From positions 62,001 through 126,000 of the forward strand of contig VXIS01000009.1 in NCBI GenBank assembly GCA_008704415.1: DNA of 64,000 nucleotides, read 5' to 3'. This DNA is from Sphaerosporella brunnea. Taxonomy: Eukaryota > Ascomycota > Pezizomycetes > Pezizales > Pyronemataceae. Position numbers and translations under genes: made by a program. Shown piece by piece: positions 11,520 to 23,632 of the stretch (positions are counted from its first letter, which is position 1; every line of letters starts with the position of its first letter). The notes beneath the pieces were generated by a model. That model was not told where the DNA came from. It worked only from the letters and a program-made list of their open reading frames with translations, and ran no database searches.

Positions 11520-13080
11520 GGCTTGCCCCGTGAAGCCCGAATCGTGGTAGATCGTATCGTCTTCAGCCCCCGCTGTTCCCAACAGATGTTCCGCTCTTGG
11601 TAATACTGGACACCAGGACACACAACCTGTCCATGGCTCAGCATAGCCAATCGATTCCATCTGGACATCTGTCTCCGCGCAACTCGTCAGCGAATGCGAC
11701 CGCGCGCCCACAACTACCTGACAAACCAAGCATGTCCTCGTCATGGACGGTGAGGGGATAGTTTCGCCCCTGACCATCACGGCTCTGCGGGTAATGGGGC
11801 TCGGATCCGGTAGCTATCATGCCCTGCGCTGTCACTACTGTCATTAGTTGAAGCGGGCGGTTCCCCAGCGATGGGGGATACTCCCCCGGGTCAACGCCAT
11901 CGACCAAGGAATCTCGAACAGCGGGCGCACCAGGCGGACTTGGGATTTGCCAACCTCATTTCTGCCGGCCGTACTGGACAGTATCACGTTTTCTTTATCG
12001 GCACGCCGAAAGATCTTGATGTGGGCGGTCAGGTTGCGGGTCCCGGAAACGGTCGAGCTTGTATTTTGCCATCTCAGCCCTCCATTCCTGACCGACAGCA
12101 TCGCCATTCAAGCATCTGTAACTTCCCATGACAGCACATACGCCGACTACGGCCCAGTGAAGCTTTTCCCGGCGGGTCCTCTTGGTGGGCTGTGGAACGC
12201 TGTTATGATATCCTGGAGACCGCCACAGTCCTATCACCCGCTGTTGAATTGGTCGAACAGATGCATGCAGACGACGCAGGTGTGCATGCCCGCCACGAGC
12301 AAAGGAATGGGGTGCCGTTGCTCCATCCCCTCATGCAGCTGGGGTTACTACAGCTGCGTCTATGCCGCCCACGGCGCGCACCGGTACGTCCTCCAAGCTG
12401 TCGAGTCCATGTTCTACGACCTCTCAAATAATGAATTTCGCGATCACGGAAACAAACAATGGTGTTTAGTCGGCGCATTCGGTTGCACGAATGATCGCTG
12501 GGAGTTGTTTTGGGAAGACCCCAGATCTGCAGCCACGTTCCAAACTGACGCCAGCTGGTGCCTCCCGAAGCACGCGATGGCGCACAATGATCCCGCGTTG
12601 AATATCAACTTGCAAATGTGCACGAGCTGGGCTGTCCCCGGGAGAAAGCACGCTCACCCCCCATGGGCTAGGGCCCTCCTCCATATGAGAAGGCCGGGTA
12701 GGATGGGATCAAAATGTGACCACCATCATAATTAGCACTCAACGAGAATATAATGAACTTGCTCCTGTCGTGTGAACTACGCGATGTACGCGATGGACGC
12801 CTTGCGCACACCTGTGGTCAGGGAACGGACTAATTTTGTAATCAGTACACCATGGTTGCATCAGTTGAGGCCCACGTCAACCGTGCCATGCATTGACCGA
12901 CAGAAGCAACTATCTGCGAACAGGGCATAGAATCGACGCAGCTGGTGTTCCCTATGCACCTCTGAGCCAACCGCACCCACAAGGTTTTCGATGTGGGGTC
13001 ACAGCTTGCGGGATCCGGAGAGCTCCAGATGGTATTTTCACATGTAGGTCATTTTAGACTGCCTTTCCTGGCATAGGACT
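11520..13080 (+). pseudogene. Decayed coding region with an internal duplicated block
   Basis: Protein-like segments occur in alternating plus frames, for example LVMDGEGIVSPLTITALRVM near 11740, a VFFIGTPKDLDVGGQ segment near 11990 and MHADDAGVHARHEQRNGVP near 12260. A long frame is open at 11848-12735 (295 codons), but its composition is poor and its frame disagrees with the plausible segments. A block at about 12005-12090 recurs in decayed form at about 12990-13075 (DVG.Q.AG.G in both). I infer an old multi-exon gene or element; the family is unknown. Confidence 0.35.
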
Positions 13081-13099
13081 GTTTCGAATCGAGACTTGT

Positions 13100-14182
13100 G
13101 CTCGGTGGTTCCCACGCGCTATGAGGTAACGATGAGAATCGAGGTCAAGTAGCACCGCTCCTACAGTGTGAACTGCCCGATGTATGCCCTTGCATCACCT
13201 TGCGCTCGCGCCATCAATGTCAGTAGACTGAATGGTCAGTGAAGAGGTGCCAGGCACATGCCTATGGTTGCATATATTCGGGTCGGGCGACGAAGGTGCC
13301 ACTCGCTGACCGAAAGAACGGACTATATCTGGAGGAATCATAAAACTGCGATTCATCAGATACGTACCCATCTTGGTTCGCGGCGGTTGTTGCTTATGCA
13401 ACCATACCAGGTCCTGTAGGCCCTTCATCAGGTATGCACAATTTTGGTACAGGCATTGGGACAGACCGGGGTCAATTGCACGGATAACATTTCCAATTCA
13501 TCACAGACCCAAAGTAAGGTCGTGAAATAATTGCTCACGATGCAATGTTTGAGCCTTCGTGTTTGTGCGTGTTGCCTGTCCGGGCCTCAATGTGCTCCCC
13601 GTCTGCAGGTCCTGTTTGATATGTGCTCCATTCTACGAAGCCCTTCGACACTCCAGGCGTGCTTGTGCTATCGCCGCCGACAATCAGTGACCTCTGTTGC
13701 AATGCCCACCATGCCACCCACACAGCGAGCAAGGTCTATATACACTGTCAGGCTCAGGCCTGCCGTTATGATTGCAATATCCAATCAGATTAGGAAGGCA
13801 ACACTGCGAGCCGCAGATACGAGCATCATGATACTTGGATTCGACTCCGTATCCGACCAGTAGTCGTCATTGGTGCGGTGTTTGGGGAACCTTGAAATGT
13901 GCCGTTCGCCTGTCCAGCAGTCCCCTCTACAGCGTCTTCAAAGGTGCAATAGCCTGAGACCAGAGATAATAATATCACTAGACATCGCACCGTCCAGATG
14001 TGGTCACTGCTGTTTTTTGAAAATGCTCGGTGGACTGGTGGGCGCCGCCCCGCAAATTCTGGGTGCTTGCCGCTTGGCTGCGTGAAACGTATGTTTTGAT
14101 CGCTAAATGAACGTGTGTCAAGCATGGTGAGCTCAAGAATAAAGATACCGAGCGCAGCCATTTTAGGAATGCAGTGTATCTA
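13100..14182. other. Unassigned stretch
   Basis: Two overlapping ORFs (13531-13863 plus and 13826-14161 minus) without recognisable motifs. Nothing else was seen before the pogo element begins. Confidence 0.4.
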
Positions 14183-14227
14183 ACGTAAGCCAGGTAGAAG
14201 CGAGACGTCAGGGATTAACGAGACGCC
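14183..14227 (+). repeat. Left TIR of pogo element
   Basis: Pairs with 15970-16014. Shared outer 33 bases are identical. Confidence 0.92.
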
Positions 14228-14284
14228 CGTGAGCCCCACCTTCGGTCCACTTTATACGGCGACAACCCCATCAACCAGCCCCAA

Positions 14285-15806
14285 ATGATGCCGCATATCA
14301 AAGCTCTACCTCAAATCGACCGGGCAGAGCGCTTTCAGAAAGCTCTACAAGCACTTAAGGACAGTATCTTCTCATCTATAGGGGAGGCAGCTACGGCATT
14401 CAATCTTCCCAAGTCTAGCCTCGCACATTGTCACAACGGCTGTCAGACCAGGCAGAAAGTGCATGAGGGCGACCAAATACTGTCTCCAGCTGCAGAAAAG
14501 GCGATCGTGAAGTGAATTCTTAAAATAGATGACTATGGTATTCCACCGCGTTTGGACCGATTGAACCTTGTTTTGACGTCCCTCTGCTTTGTAGCGGGCT
14601 TTTAGTGCTGCACGCTCCCTCACTGCCAGCTTCTCTACCATAAGCCATAAGATACTATTAGCAAGAACTGGATTACCCAATTCCTCAACCGCCACCCCGA
14701 ACTGGCTGCGAAAATGGAACAAAGAACGGATCGCCAGCGAGTCATCGCTAGCAAGTCATCGCCAGCGAGTCATCGCCAGCAAGTCATCGCCAGCAACCTT
14801 ATGGCTCTTGCAGACCACTTCAAAAAGCTTGATAAGGTCATTCGCACAGAGAGATTTCGTCCTGTGTTGTTTGCCCGCTCATTCTACCCATCTTTTGCAA
14901 CCGCTTGATATCAGTCTCTTTGCTACCCTGCAAATACACTATGGAAAGGCTGCAGAAGATTATTACCTTGCTACCAACATAGAAATCAGTCATCGTCAGT
15001 TCCTATCGCTTTATAAGAAGGCCCGAAAGGCAGCATATACACGACAAAACATTGAGAGTGCTTTTCAAGTAACTGGCATCGTCCCATTCAACCCCCGACA
15101 GGTTTTGGACAGTCCCGCCCTACGCCGAGCCAACAAACTCCCCCCTGCACCTCCTCCAGACTTTATACTGGAGAGAACACCTCAAACAAAGGGCCAGCAG
15201 CGTCGGCGAGATTCGTATGCCCAGGAGTGGATCAAAACAGCTACTCGCGGCAAGATTTGCGAATACGTCCTCCGCATCAACCATTAAAGCTATGCAAAAG
15301 TCCTCCAGCTCGAAAATCTCAGCCTTGACATGCAACACTTGCGGGAGCAAACTAAGGTAGCTAAAGGCCCCAAGAAGGACCAGCGGGCTATCAGTAAAGC
15401 AAGAGTAATTACCGGTGCCGAGGCTCTTAAGTCCATCAAGGAGATAGATGAGAATAAGATCAAACCCCGTCGCCGCAAGACACAACCCGCTGCTTCCGAC
15501 ACCCCAACAGCGCTCCCAGCAGGACTCCCAGCAGTGCCCACACTTCCTCGAAAAACGAGAGTTCGTTTTGAGCTCCCTGCGTCACCCAAGCCCCCACCAG
15601 AGACACCTGTCAGGCCAGCCCGCGGCAGCGGTCAACAACCACCCACCGACTGGTCGGATTCTAGCTCTGATGGGGAGATGCCCGCAACTCCCCGACCTCC
15701 AGCAAGACCCCCACGACCCCCCGTGGTCTTAAACACCCCTCGGACACCAAATAGAAGGCTGCCTGATCGACCATTAGCAGTGCACCTCAGAACCCGGAAG
15801 AAGTAA
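14285..15806 (+). pseudogene. Pogo/CENP-B-like transposase remnant
   Basis: The N-terminal piece (14285-14515) has a psq/CENP-B-type helix-turn-helix: ALKDSIFSSIGEAATAFNLP with a following SSL. It ends at a stop, after which ILKIDDYGIPPRLD continues in frame. A second DNA-binding segment, NWITQFLNRHPELAAKMEQR, is readable near 14670. The 14808-15287 frame resumes with CCLPAHSTHLLQPLDISLFA, the DDE_1 C-terminal motif that holds the commonly assigned third acidic residue. It then shows the typical ARKAAYT..NI.SAF..TGIVPFNP region. A frame break precedes 15330-15806, a proline-rich basic tail. The region holding the first two catalytic acids is deleted around 14850. About 100 bp near 14560-14660 reads protein-like on the minus strand, so a local inversion is possible. 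Confidence 0.88.
14732..14797 (+). repeat. 14-bp minisatellite inside the pogo remnant
   Basis: Four full units and a partial one of CGCCAGCRAGTCAT, with one variant base in unit two. The period is not a multiple of three, so unit gain or loss shifts the transposase frame. The array sits in the DRQR...ASN region, just before the deleted catalytic core. Confidence 0.9.
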
Positions 15807-15969
15807 CTAAGGTGAGGAGAAAACCACGATTTTTGTGCCCCGGGTCTGATCGCGCTCAATAGGATCGCTCTCTGGTCTTTTCTCTATCATTTGCATGCTT
15901 CGGAAATTTTGTATGTAGCGTGGTTGTGGAAATACGATTTTTTTTGTTTGTGGTGGCATCGCATCGGGA

Positions 15970-16014
15970 GGCGTCTCGCTGATCCCTGACGTCTCGCTTC
16001 TACCTGGCTTACGT
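15970..16014 (-). repeat. Right TIR of pogo element
   Basis: Reverse complement of the left TIR with two mismatches at bases 34 and 36. Confidence 0.92.
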
Positions 16015-16016
16015 TA

Positions 16017-16534
16017 CCGCCAGCAGGGCATCACGCGACACGGAAACACCCCCTACATCGCGGCCCGCGGTTCAACAGAAGGCCCTTGCGACCTACACGT
16101 TGCCTTACGCGGAGATCCCGCCGTGGCAGCTGCAAGGCGGGAGCTCGCGCACAGTATCACCGAGTCTGAGTAGCGCTGCCCGCAACATTGATCACAGCGG
16201 TTGCGTTTGCGTGGGATGTTTGAACAGGTAATTGCGATGCTTCAGAGACAACCTAGAAGCGGGGGGTGGGTTGGCATTCCTAAAGCCACATTGAGATGTG
16301 CGTTCGTTATTCTGTGATGTTCGCTTGAGTTCAACCAGGGGGTTTGGCAGATGCGAGATCAGTGCTTCTAGATTAGAATATATCGCGGCATCCGTTATAC
16401 CCGGGTGTCTCTCAATACCACCAGAAATGGCTGCGGCCAGACCACGAGATACCGCTCCGCACACCAGCAGGCAGTGTCTCTCGTAGCCACAGTCGCTGCT
16501 GGTAGATCGGCGATCAAAAGGTCCAGCGGCTGAC
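16017..16534. other. Unassigned stretch
   Basis: Minus ORF 16192-16599 spans most of it, without recognisable motifs. No other signal was seen. Confidence 0.4.
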
Positions 16535-17290
16535 CAGTGTTCCCCGCGGGCCGGGGCAGTCTGCAGGTCGGCCTGGACGGTCTGCCAGAGTCCAGTCAAG
16601 TACGCGCACTGAAGCGATCAAGTCTGCGATTGAGCGAGGACTGGAAAACCTGGTCCATGAGTTCGGAGGACTGGAGTAGCCTGCAGCCTTTAATTATGGG
16701 ATCTCTATATGCAACGAGCCTGGACGTGCGAGCAGTGCGCATCATCTATAGCTTTGGCACCGTCACTGCACCATGACTGCCGCTGCGTATTTCTCTCTTC
16801 TATCTGGGCGCCACACCATCGGCAGTCCTAACAACGTGAGCCTTCCGCTGTTGCCAGCCAAAACAACCACCTTTGAGCGTCCTCAACCACGAAACAACCA
16901 CCTCCGAACGTCATCAACGCTCATCTCATTCGAGACTGGGCCCTGAGGCCACCAATACAAGCTGTAATTGTCAGTCATTACGTGCCAGGTTACACGTTTA
17001 ATACAGGGATGGGCACATCATCGTGAGCCATGCTGAGATTACAGAGCTCCAGGAGATGCTAACTGCGCTCTATATCCAGCAACTGGATGGGGGCACGGAT
17101 GATTATCCTGGCTGTGAGGCATGAAGGAGTTTTGTAACGCGCAGAGCATACGTTAATGCGGGCGGTTTGTGTAAAAAATTCTCACGTCATACATTACTCC
17201 GCTGGGAGTATCCAGTCAGCTCAATCGCCTGCAGGCGGTCCAGTCCATACCTCCCCAAAGGACTGCTGTTCCCAGGCAATCTCTCGGACT
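16535..17290 (+). mobile_element. Family D hAT-like element, truncated copy 2
   Basis: The left end CAGTGTTCCCCGCGGGCCGG matches the left end of the copy at 57016. Two arms align with that copy: 16539-16680 with 57020-57150, and 17025-17290 with 57535-57702 plus 58367-58480. The right end fades at about 17290, before the terminal GAACACTG, so the copy is truncated or decayed. It supplies the empty-site sequence for the element nested in the other copy. Confidence 0.65.
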
Positions 17291-17681
17291 GGACATCTAC
17301 AGACCTCTAAGGTTGCTTAATGCTCCAATACCCATACCAGCGGAGGGGGAAGCAAACCTCACGTTGGCCTTGTCCCGGTCGGAAAGCGTCGTGTTGTCAA
17401 GCGTTCCTATGCCGTCAGTCATCAATGTGGCCGGGATGTAGTAGAGCATGATGGAGTGTTCGTCGAACTCTGGCAATAATGTCTTGTCCGAGTAAACGTT
17501 TGAATATCAACAAGGTCCGACCGATGGCGTACGATAGGTGACCTTTTTCTCTGCGATATATCATCGGTGCAAGGGCAGTTTTTGTGGGAGGCTATGGCAA
17601 AATAGACGTGAGGTATAGCTATCATAAAATTACTTCTACCGTAGCACCGCTTGCCGAAGAACGAGAGAAAGAAGCTGAGAG

Positions 17682-18587
17682 CAGTGATGGAGACGAGCCG
17701 AGCCAATTCAAAAGCCGAGACGTGGCGACCCGATCCTTCGAACTCAACGAGCCGAGCTGCCGCGAGCTGAGGGTACAGCATCGTCTCACGCCAGCTCGAG
17801 ATTTCGGCATGATCGGGGGTTCTGACAAGGAACGAACGATCAATATTGACAGCATACTATAGGTAGTTCGAGTCGCTTGTTGCTGTCACGCAATCCCCTT
17901 TGCACCCAATAATTCCTATTATCATCCACAACCCCACAATGACACACTTCGAGCGAGCGCACCATCTGATGCGGAGCTCTGGCACACGAACTGACGGATG
18001 CGCTGTCCCCGGATGAACAGTCTGCCGCTTTTACAACTTATCAGGAAACTGGGGTATACTCACTCAATGCTCGCCACTATCTCTCTACAACATCCACAAG
18101 TGTCTCAGCTGAGATTCCGTTCTCCCAGGCGAGAGATCACATTACCAAGAAGCAAAACTGGCAGTTGGAGACCTCAAGCAGCCCGTACTTGTTGGCCAAA
18201 GGCTGATTGGGCCTGCATGACTCGGAGCAGTGTGAACATGAAAGGTTAGGCAAGGAGACTGCGGGCGAGATTGACAGTGGAGATCATGTTCCGGTCACAG
18301 ATACCCATCAGGAATCACCCTTAGACAGTGAGAACTATGCGGACGCCGAGGAATGGTAGTCAGTCATTATAGGGTGAATTTTCTTAGATAATAGAGCGCG
18401 AGTTCAATACTGTAACCGAGCAGTAACGGAGTCCGCGCGCTGAAACTTTGGTAAAGCCGGAACAGCTCGAGCTGCAGATCGAACTCAGCCAAAGCTCGGA
18501 CGCGATCCCGAGCATCGGCGTCTACGAGTCGAGCCAGATCGAGTTGTCCTCGGAGAATTGATTCGAGCTGGCTCGTGTCCATCACTA
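17682..18587 (+). mobile_element. hAT element, family A copy 2 (decayed, 906 bp)
   Basis: The left end is CAGTGATGGAGACGAGCC and the right end GGCTCGTGTCCATCACTA, the family A termini with a few substitutions on the left. Flanking 8-mers (GCTGAGAG and GTACAACA) do not match, so the target duplication has decayed or one end was rearranged. The interior is a degraded relative of the transposase remnant in copy 3. Confidence 0.75.
17999..18359 (+). pseudogene. hAT transposase remnant in copy 2
   Basis: The DNA parallels 22735-23451 of copy 3 in two blocks. The N-terminal block has the ATGCGCTGTCCCCGGATGA start and the AACTGGGGTATAC motif. The C-terminal block, from ACAAGTGTCTCAGCTGA to the acidic tail, ends near GAGGAATGGTAG. 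The middle part present in copy 3 is missing and the frame is broken several times. It is a dead copy. Confidence 0.75.
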
Positions 18588-18709
18588 GTACAACAACGCT
18601 GCGTGAGTGCATTCCGTCGACATAAATAACATGTGCTAGTTTCGGTCCCCTACCCAGCCTTCCATCACAGATTGCTATACCGCGATGCAGCTGTCACATC
18701 GGCGAGGCG

Positions 18710-19078
18710 GTGGCTAGCAAGAGCCGTACTCAGACAGCTGAAAGCGTATTAGGAGAAGAAGTGGGTGGCGGCAAAATTCAGCAAGCGCAGAAGGCGGAAG
18801 AGGACCGGCGGGGCGCACAGGATCGCCGCAAGGCTGACCAAGCCCAGATGGCTGAACGCGTATGGCGGGAAGCTGCAGCCAATGCCACCTGGCCGCCATA
18901 CCAACCGCTCGCGACTGGTTTAAATGCTTTGGCTCACGTTAGCAGCGGCTACTGGGCACTGCGTGGTGTTGACATCCTGCTGTCCCGTCAGTCCAGGTTT
19001 CAGCACTCGGATCCATCGGTCCTCACGGACGAGTTCATGATGGTGACCCAATATGCGTTGTCCAAGGCCACAGCCTGA
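18710..19078 (+). CDS. Hypothetical protein, 122 aa
   Basis: The N-terminal 55 residues are charged and helix-prone (KAEEDRRGAQDRRKADQAQ), likely coiled coil. The rest is more hydrophobic (ALAHVSSGYWALRGVDILLS). The ORF is complete from ATG to stop, but no family is recognised and the start context is ordinary. It lies about 120 bp past the end of hAT copy 2. It could be an exon fragment. Confidence 0.35.
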   Translation: MASKSRTQTAESVLGEEVGGGKIQQAQKAEEDRRGAQDRRKADQAQMAERVWREAAANATWPPYQPLATGLNALAHVSSGYWALRGVDILLSRQSRFQHSDPSVLTDEFMMVTQYALSKATA

Positions 19079-22000
19079 CAGCCCCCTTCAGGCCAGCCCA
19101 TGATTGAAGGACAGCCGCCTGGCTCGCCAGAAGGGGAACGATTGCAACCCTGCTCGTCAGCATGTGCACAAGCCGAGCTATGCATGTCACAGCAAGGACA
19201 CCTGACCGGCCGCAAACCGCCACACCGCCGGACCAGTCGACACAGGTTTTTTTAACGACCTCTTCTTACCGGGCGGTCAGCCGCAACACGATTCAGCGGC
19301 TGACACAGCAAGTCTACTTTCACCCACGGTAGTGCTGGAACAAGCTGCCGATTGCGTTACTTGACAAACTACTTGGTCAGATCTCATGTGTGATAGAGTG
19401 CGCGATAGACTCGCGGCATGCAGACCAAATCAGGTTCACCGTTCACCTCAAGTCGTGAAAACCAACTTCTGCTGAGACAGCTGTATACCTGGATGGCTGC
19501 TTATATGGGCCATCCGTGGGCACGGCGCGACGGTTACCAGTCCAGGATATTCCACTATTGGAAAGACTTGAAAACTTCTTCGTGAATAGAGCAATGGACT
19601 CGGAGCCGTAGGCATGCTCGTTGGTTCCCCGGCCGTTGACAATGCCCCTGATTGCTGTGGTCGTGATTTTATCTACCGGCAGGCCCCTTGCAGACTGCCG
19701 GCTTTCCAACTGTTGTCGAGGAACCAACCGTGTAATGTGACTAGCACGACGCCGGAACCGCGAAGGTTGAGATTGAAATTCACTTGCAATATAACTCACA
19801 CATTGCACATGGCCGTTTGAACCTGATCACGCTTTGCCAGCGTCGACGAGTATCCACGAAGTGGCCTGTTCAACAGTTCAACCTCCACTTCGAACCCCTC
19901 AGCCGTCACGACCCAGTGTGCCCTAAACACGTCCGCGAGTGTTTTCTGCACCACCTCCACATAGCAATGCCGCCAGGCCGCCACACCGCCGCTGATGTTG
20001 GTATTCGCTAGGGATGGACTATTGTTCCATGAACACGCACAGTGATATTGACTGAGGAACTGGCACAACCGCGAGAGGATATTTTGTCTGCGCCGGACTC
20101 AACGTAGTCTTTGACTTACAGGTGAGTCTCGGCCTTCGCCTTTCCAATCCCCATCGATGTTACTGGCTCCTGCTTGTTGTGAGTAATGCATTCCCCGGTG
20201 GTGGATGGAGAAGATGTAGGAATTGAACGGGGTCAGAGGCCGTCAGTCGCCTTGCAGGCGTGTGGGGGACGGGGATGTGAACTCTTGTATCCAGGACCAG
20301 GTTCCACTGTTTCAAACGCATGAAGGACTTGCAACAGCTTGTTCCTCAGTCCGACCGGCGTCTTTCGTCTGGGATCTTGCTTCAAAGCTCCTACGACGGA
20401 TGCTGAGTCCACTTGGGTGATACATCAGGTAAGTGTACCTTCTAGTTGCTTGCTATACAACCCATATATTTGCCGGTGATTCATGAGCGTTTGCACACTC
20501 AATCGGCGCTTTGATTGATGTCACTAGCGTGATGATATAACCCACCTCACTCCAGCGGCAGAAAGTCTGTCTTGACGCCGCTGAAAACTTCTGACCATTG
20601 CACTTTGCGTGCAAAACTCATCACCCAGTACAATCAGTTCGTGCATGACCATAGGGTGGTTTGGAACACCGGCTTCCTGTGATCCATCTCTACTGTGCCA
20701 TCCTACGAAGCTGAACACAACCTAGCGCTCATTTGGAGAACCCCGCCTCTGTAAACCGCACCACAGAACGCACAAAGACAAATGACCTGCTTTCGAATAT
20801 GGCGAGAGTGACATTCTTCGTCTCCCACTGATGTCTGACAACCGGACACACATGATGCGTACTGACTTTGTCAAGGTCGTCGTCTCGTGCTTCTGTAATG
20901 TCGGCCGTTGTGGTCTCCTGTACCAGGTTCATCTTCGACATGGGGTTGGGCTCGGCCTGGCTGTGCTGATTGAGCGCTGCCGCGAAATCGCACTGGCAAC
21001 ACTACGTCAAGATGATTGCGACACAAGGCTTTGATCACTCGGTAGGTTTTGTTCGGGGATGTCTTTGCACCGTGGAATGGGCATCGCTTGGCTGCTTTCT
21101 CTTGTGAATGTCGCTCCCGTTCGGCAATGTCTCTCTCCGCCTGCTACGCCCGGACTGCGCTGCGCCAGGGTGAATATCACAACCAACAACAATGCAATTG
21201 CCAACCGGAGCCCTGCGTTATAGCCAACTGGTTATCCTTGCTGCATGATCGTATCTGAACTGCATCACGCCGGAGGACAGGAACGGCGTTCCGGTTTGTT
21301 CTTGCTCCTCGCCGCTCAGCAATGGATGCGACAGAGATTCTTACGTGATGGCAAGAACCGGTTTGAAAGTGGCCGCACATTTTTGGCGGAGCTAGCTCCG
21401 TTTCGGGCTAGTTGGAGGCCCAGACTATAGTGCTGCCATCCGGTATCCCCGGTATGTCCCAACTGATCGTTCACATGAACGTGGAACCCGTCACATCGAT
21501 GCTTACAAATCGACAGCAATAATGCTTATATTTGAGAGGCCGGGTGCGCCTTGCCTTGCCGGGTATTGAATGATGAACCAACGGAGCTCGAGGCACGGCG
21601 CCTGATTTTCACAATCAACAGGCGATGAGCACACAGGTCAATCATAATGAGCGCAGAATATATCACCTCTGTTGACCGGGTGTTTCGCGTCCCTGGGAAT
21701 GGCATCCATCACAAAGTAGTTGTGGTCTGCAATAGTGAACACTGGCATAGTTGGTGTAGCCTTGGTCCAGTGGTATGGTATGTTTTCATCTTCAGCGCCG
21801 TCGGGGCTGTAACAGAGGCGAGAGATTTGGTGGGCGGAGCAGTTACTTGGACCGCTTCGCCACATTTCCGCTTCTGTCATGCTAGATGCGTGAACAGTCC
21901 ACTAATGATGTGATTGAGATTTCTGGTTTCCCAGAGCCAACATACCGCAGTTGCCTCGGCTTTTGGGTCCGTGCAAGAGGGTTTTGATAACTACGTCGCC

Positions 22001-22336
22001 AGAAACCCACCACAGGGTGACAGAACGGTCACGCATTGCGTGGACCTGCAGGACGAGGCCGGCGGGCGAGCAGCATTATATCGGCCTATTCACGTGGCCG
22101 GATTAATCTCGAGGTCTCATCCGACGTTCGCGCATACTCGAACGTACTTGGTTCCAACAGCGGCGACACTGGCCAGCGTATACGGCTGTATACTGTGAGA
22201 CGCGGCTCTTTAACACGACGCCGGGGACGCGCTGAGACTGTTCGACGCGCTTCCACCGCGTCGATTGACACTGGTGCATTCACCATGCACTGGGTTGACA
22301 CATTCCAAACTGAAAAGGAGAAACACTTGAATGAAA
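19079..22336. other. Unassigned stretch
   Basis: Contains short ORFs only. A small perfect hairpin, GTCAGCCGC with GCGGCTGAC, lies near 19276-19305. No domains, element ends or relatives elsewhere in the window were found. Confidence 0.4.
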
Positions 22337-22492
22337 TTAAAGCCCGAAAACCAAAAAAAACACATGAAACCCCCGAAATTTGAAGTGTGCCTTGCCTATA
22401 ATCCCGCTTTGTTCGGTAGTGCGCTGCCGGATCCCCCGCCCATGCCTGATAATAGCAGCCGGCACCTTCGGAGACGAAGAAAAACATTCAAC

Positions 22493-23632
22493 TAGTGATG
22501 AACACGAGCCGAGCCAGCTCGAGCCAGAAGCTCGAGCTGCCGAGCCGAGCCGAGCCGAGCCTTCGTCCGCTACGAGCCGCGCTGGCTCGAGCTGAGGATG
22601 GAGGATCGGCGCGAGCCGGCTCGAGCCAGTCGAGTTTTCACCATGATTGGTGATTGGGGGTTCTGATGGGGCGGGGTGAGTGTTATACAATGAAAAACAT
22701 GACTCCCAACTTTGTGCAGCTATGGCGGACAAATCGTCGGATGCACTGCCCCTGGATGAGCTTGCTACTTATTTTAAAAACTGGGGTGTACCCACTCAAT
22801 GCGCGTATTGCTCTGGTTCTTGATCACCGGAGCGAGTGCCACGGATTTACACAGATGGGTTGGCAGTCAGGATGGATCTATAACGCGCGGTGGCAGTGCC
22901 AATCAGTATGGGAATCAGACTACGTTAATTCTTTTCTCCCTACATCTTCAACTCAGGACAGCCTAACAGCTTCTCCTCACACTGTGCAAAACCTTCTAGA
23001 TGGCTATTTGGACTTTTTTTGTTCTTCCCAAGTTGCCAGCGTTGTAGAGACACTGCCAGGATTCACCCAGTACATCATGGAGCCGATAGAAAAGCACGAG
23101 GTCACCCCTGAGGATTGGTGGAAAGCAAATAGCCATCGCTTTCCAACGCTCTCCAGAATGGCTCGCGGCTATCTCTCTATCCCAGCCACAAGTGTCCCAG
23201 CTGAAAGTCTTTTCTCTCGAGCTGGAGATCTCACCACCAAGAAGCGAAACAGGCTCCTGGAAACCTCAAGTAGCCCTTTCTTGTTGCTTAAAAGCTGGTT
23301 GGGGCAGGATGATGTGGAGCAGTGGGAACGTGAGAGGTTAAGCAAGGAGGAAGCGGGAGAGATTGACAGTGGCGATGAGTTTCCAGTTCCCGATACCCAT
23401 CAGGAATCACTACTGGATAGTGAGAATGATGCGGACGCTGAGGAAGTGTAGTCAGCTTATATTCCTATATATGTTGAATAATATTACAATTATGTGGTAA
23501 AGCAGAACAGCTCGAGCTGGCTCGAGCCGACACCTAAGGCTCGGCCGCGAGCCCGAGCCGACACCTCCACGAGCCGAGCCAGCTCGAGCTGGCCTTGAAG
23601 GATTGATTCGAGCCGGCTCGTGTCCATCACTA
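22493..23632 (+). mobile_element. hAT element, family A copy 3 (1140 bp)
   Basis: Left end TAGTGATGAACACGAGCC, right end GGCTCGTGTCCATCACTA. CATTCAAC is found immediately before (22485-22492) and after (23633-23640), an exact 8-bp target duplication. Both ends carry dense CTCGAGCC/GAGCCGAGC subterminal repeats. The element carries the C-terminal half of a hAT transposase and a short piece of its N-terminus. It is an internal deletion derivative inserted in a minus-strand coiled-coil gene. Confidence 0.95.
22722..23451 (+). pseudogene. hAT transposase remnant with intact dimerisation domain
   Basis: The C-terminal frame (open 22654-23451) ends with the hAT dimerisation domain at residues ~145-220 of that frame: WWKANSHRFPTLSRMARGYL, then SIPATSVPAESLFSRAGDL and a KKRNRL..LLLK segment. 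These are the conserved W, A and S/F positions of the domain. An acidic tail rich in D/E follows. The true N-terminus appears to be the ATG at 22722, in another frame (DALPLDELATYFKNWGVPTQ, then CAYC), which stops after about 33 codons. The DDE catalytic region of hAT enzymes is absent. Full-length relatives are several hundred residues longer. The dimerisation domain alone could in principle act as an inhibitor if expressed, which is speculation. Confidence 0.88.

Larger units (their letters stand above)
14183..16014 (+). mobile_element. Fot1/pogo-type element, internally deleted (1832 bp)
   Basis: Inverted repeats of about 45 bp bound the element at 14183-14227 and 15970-16014. The first 33 bases are identical and only two mismatches follow; the outermost bases read ACGTAAGCCAGGTAGAAGCG. 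TA lies immediately outside each end (14181-14182 and 16015-16016), matching the TA target of the Tc1/mariner/pogo superfamily. Inside are the N-terminal DNA-binding part and the C-terminal part of a CENP-B-like transposase. The central catalytic region is missing, so this copy cannot encode a working enzyme. The near-identical ends suggest fairly recent movement in trans. Confidence 0.93.

Noticed and set aside
11848..12735. Long ORF of 295 codons as a real gene
   Set aside because: Its composition is rich in Trp, Cys and His in an implausible way and protein-like segments lie in other frames. It was kept only as part of a decayed region.
17674..18595. 8-bp target duplication for family A copy 2
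   Set aside because: GCTGAGAG and GTACAACA do not match, although both element ends are recognisable.
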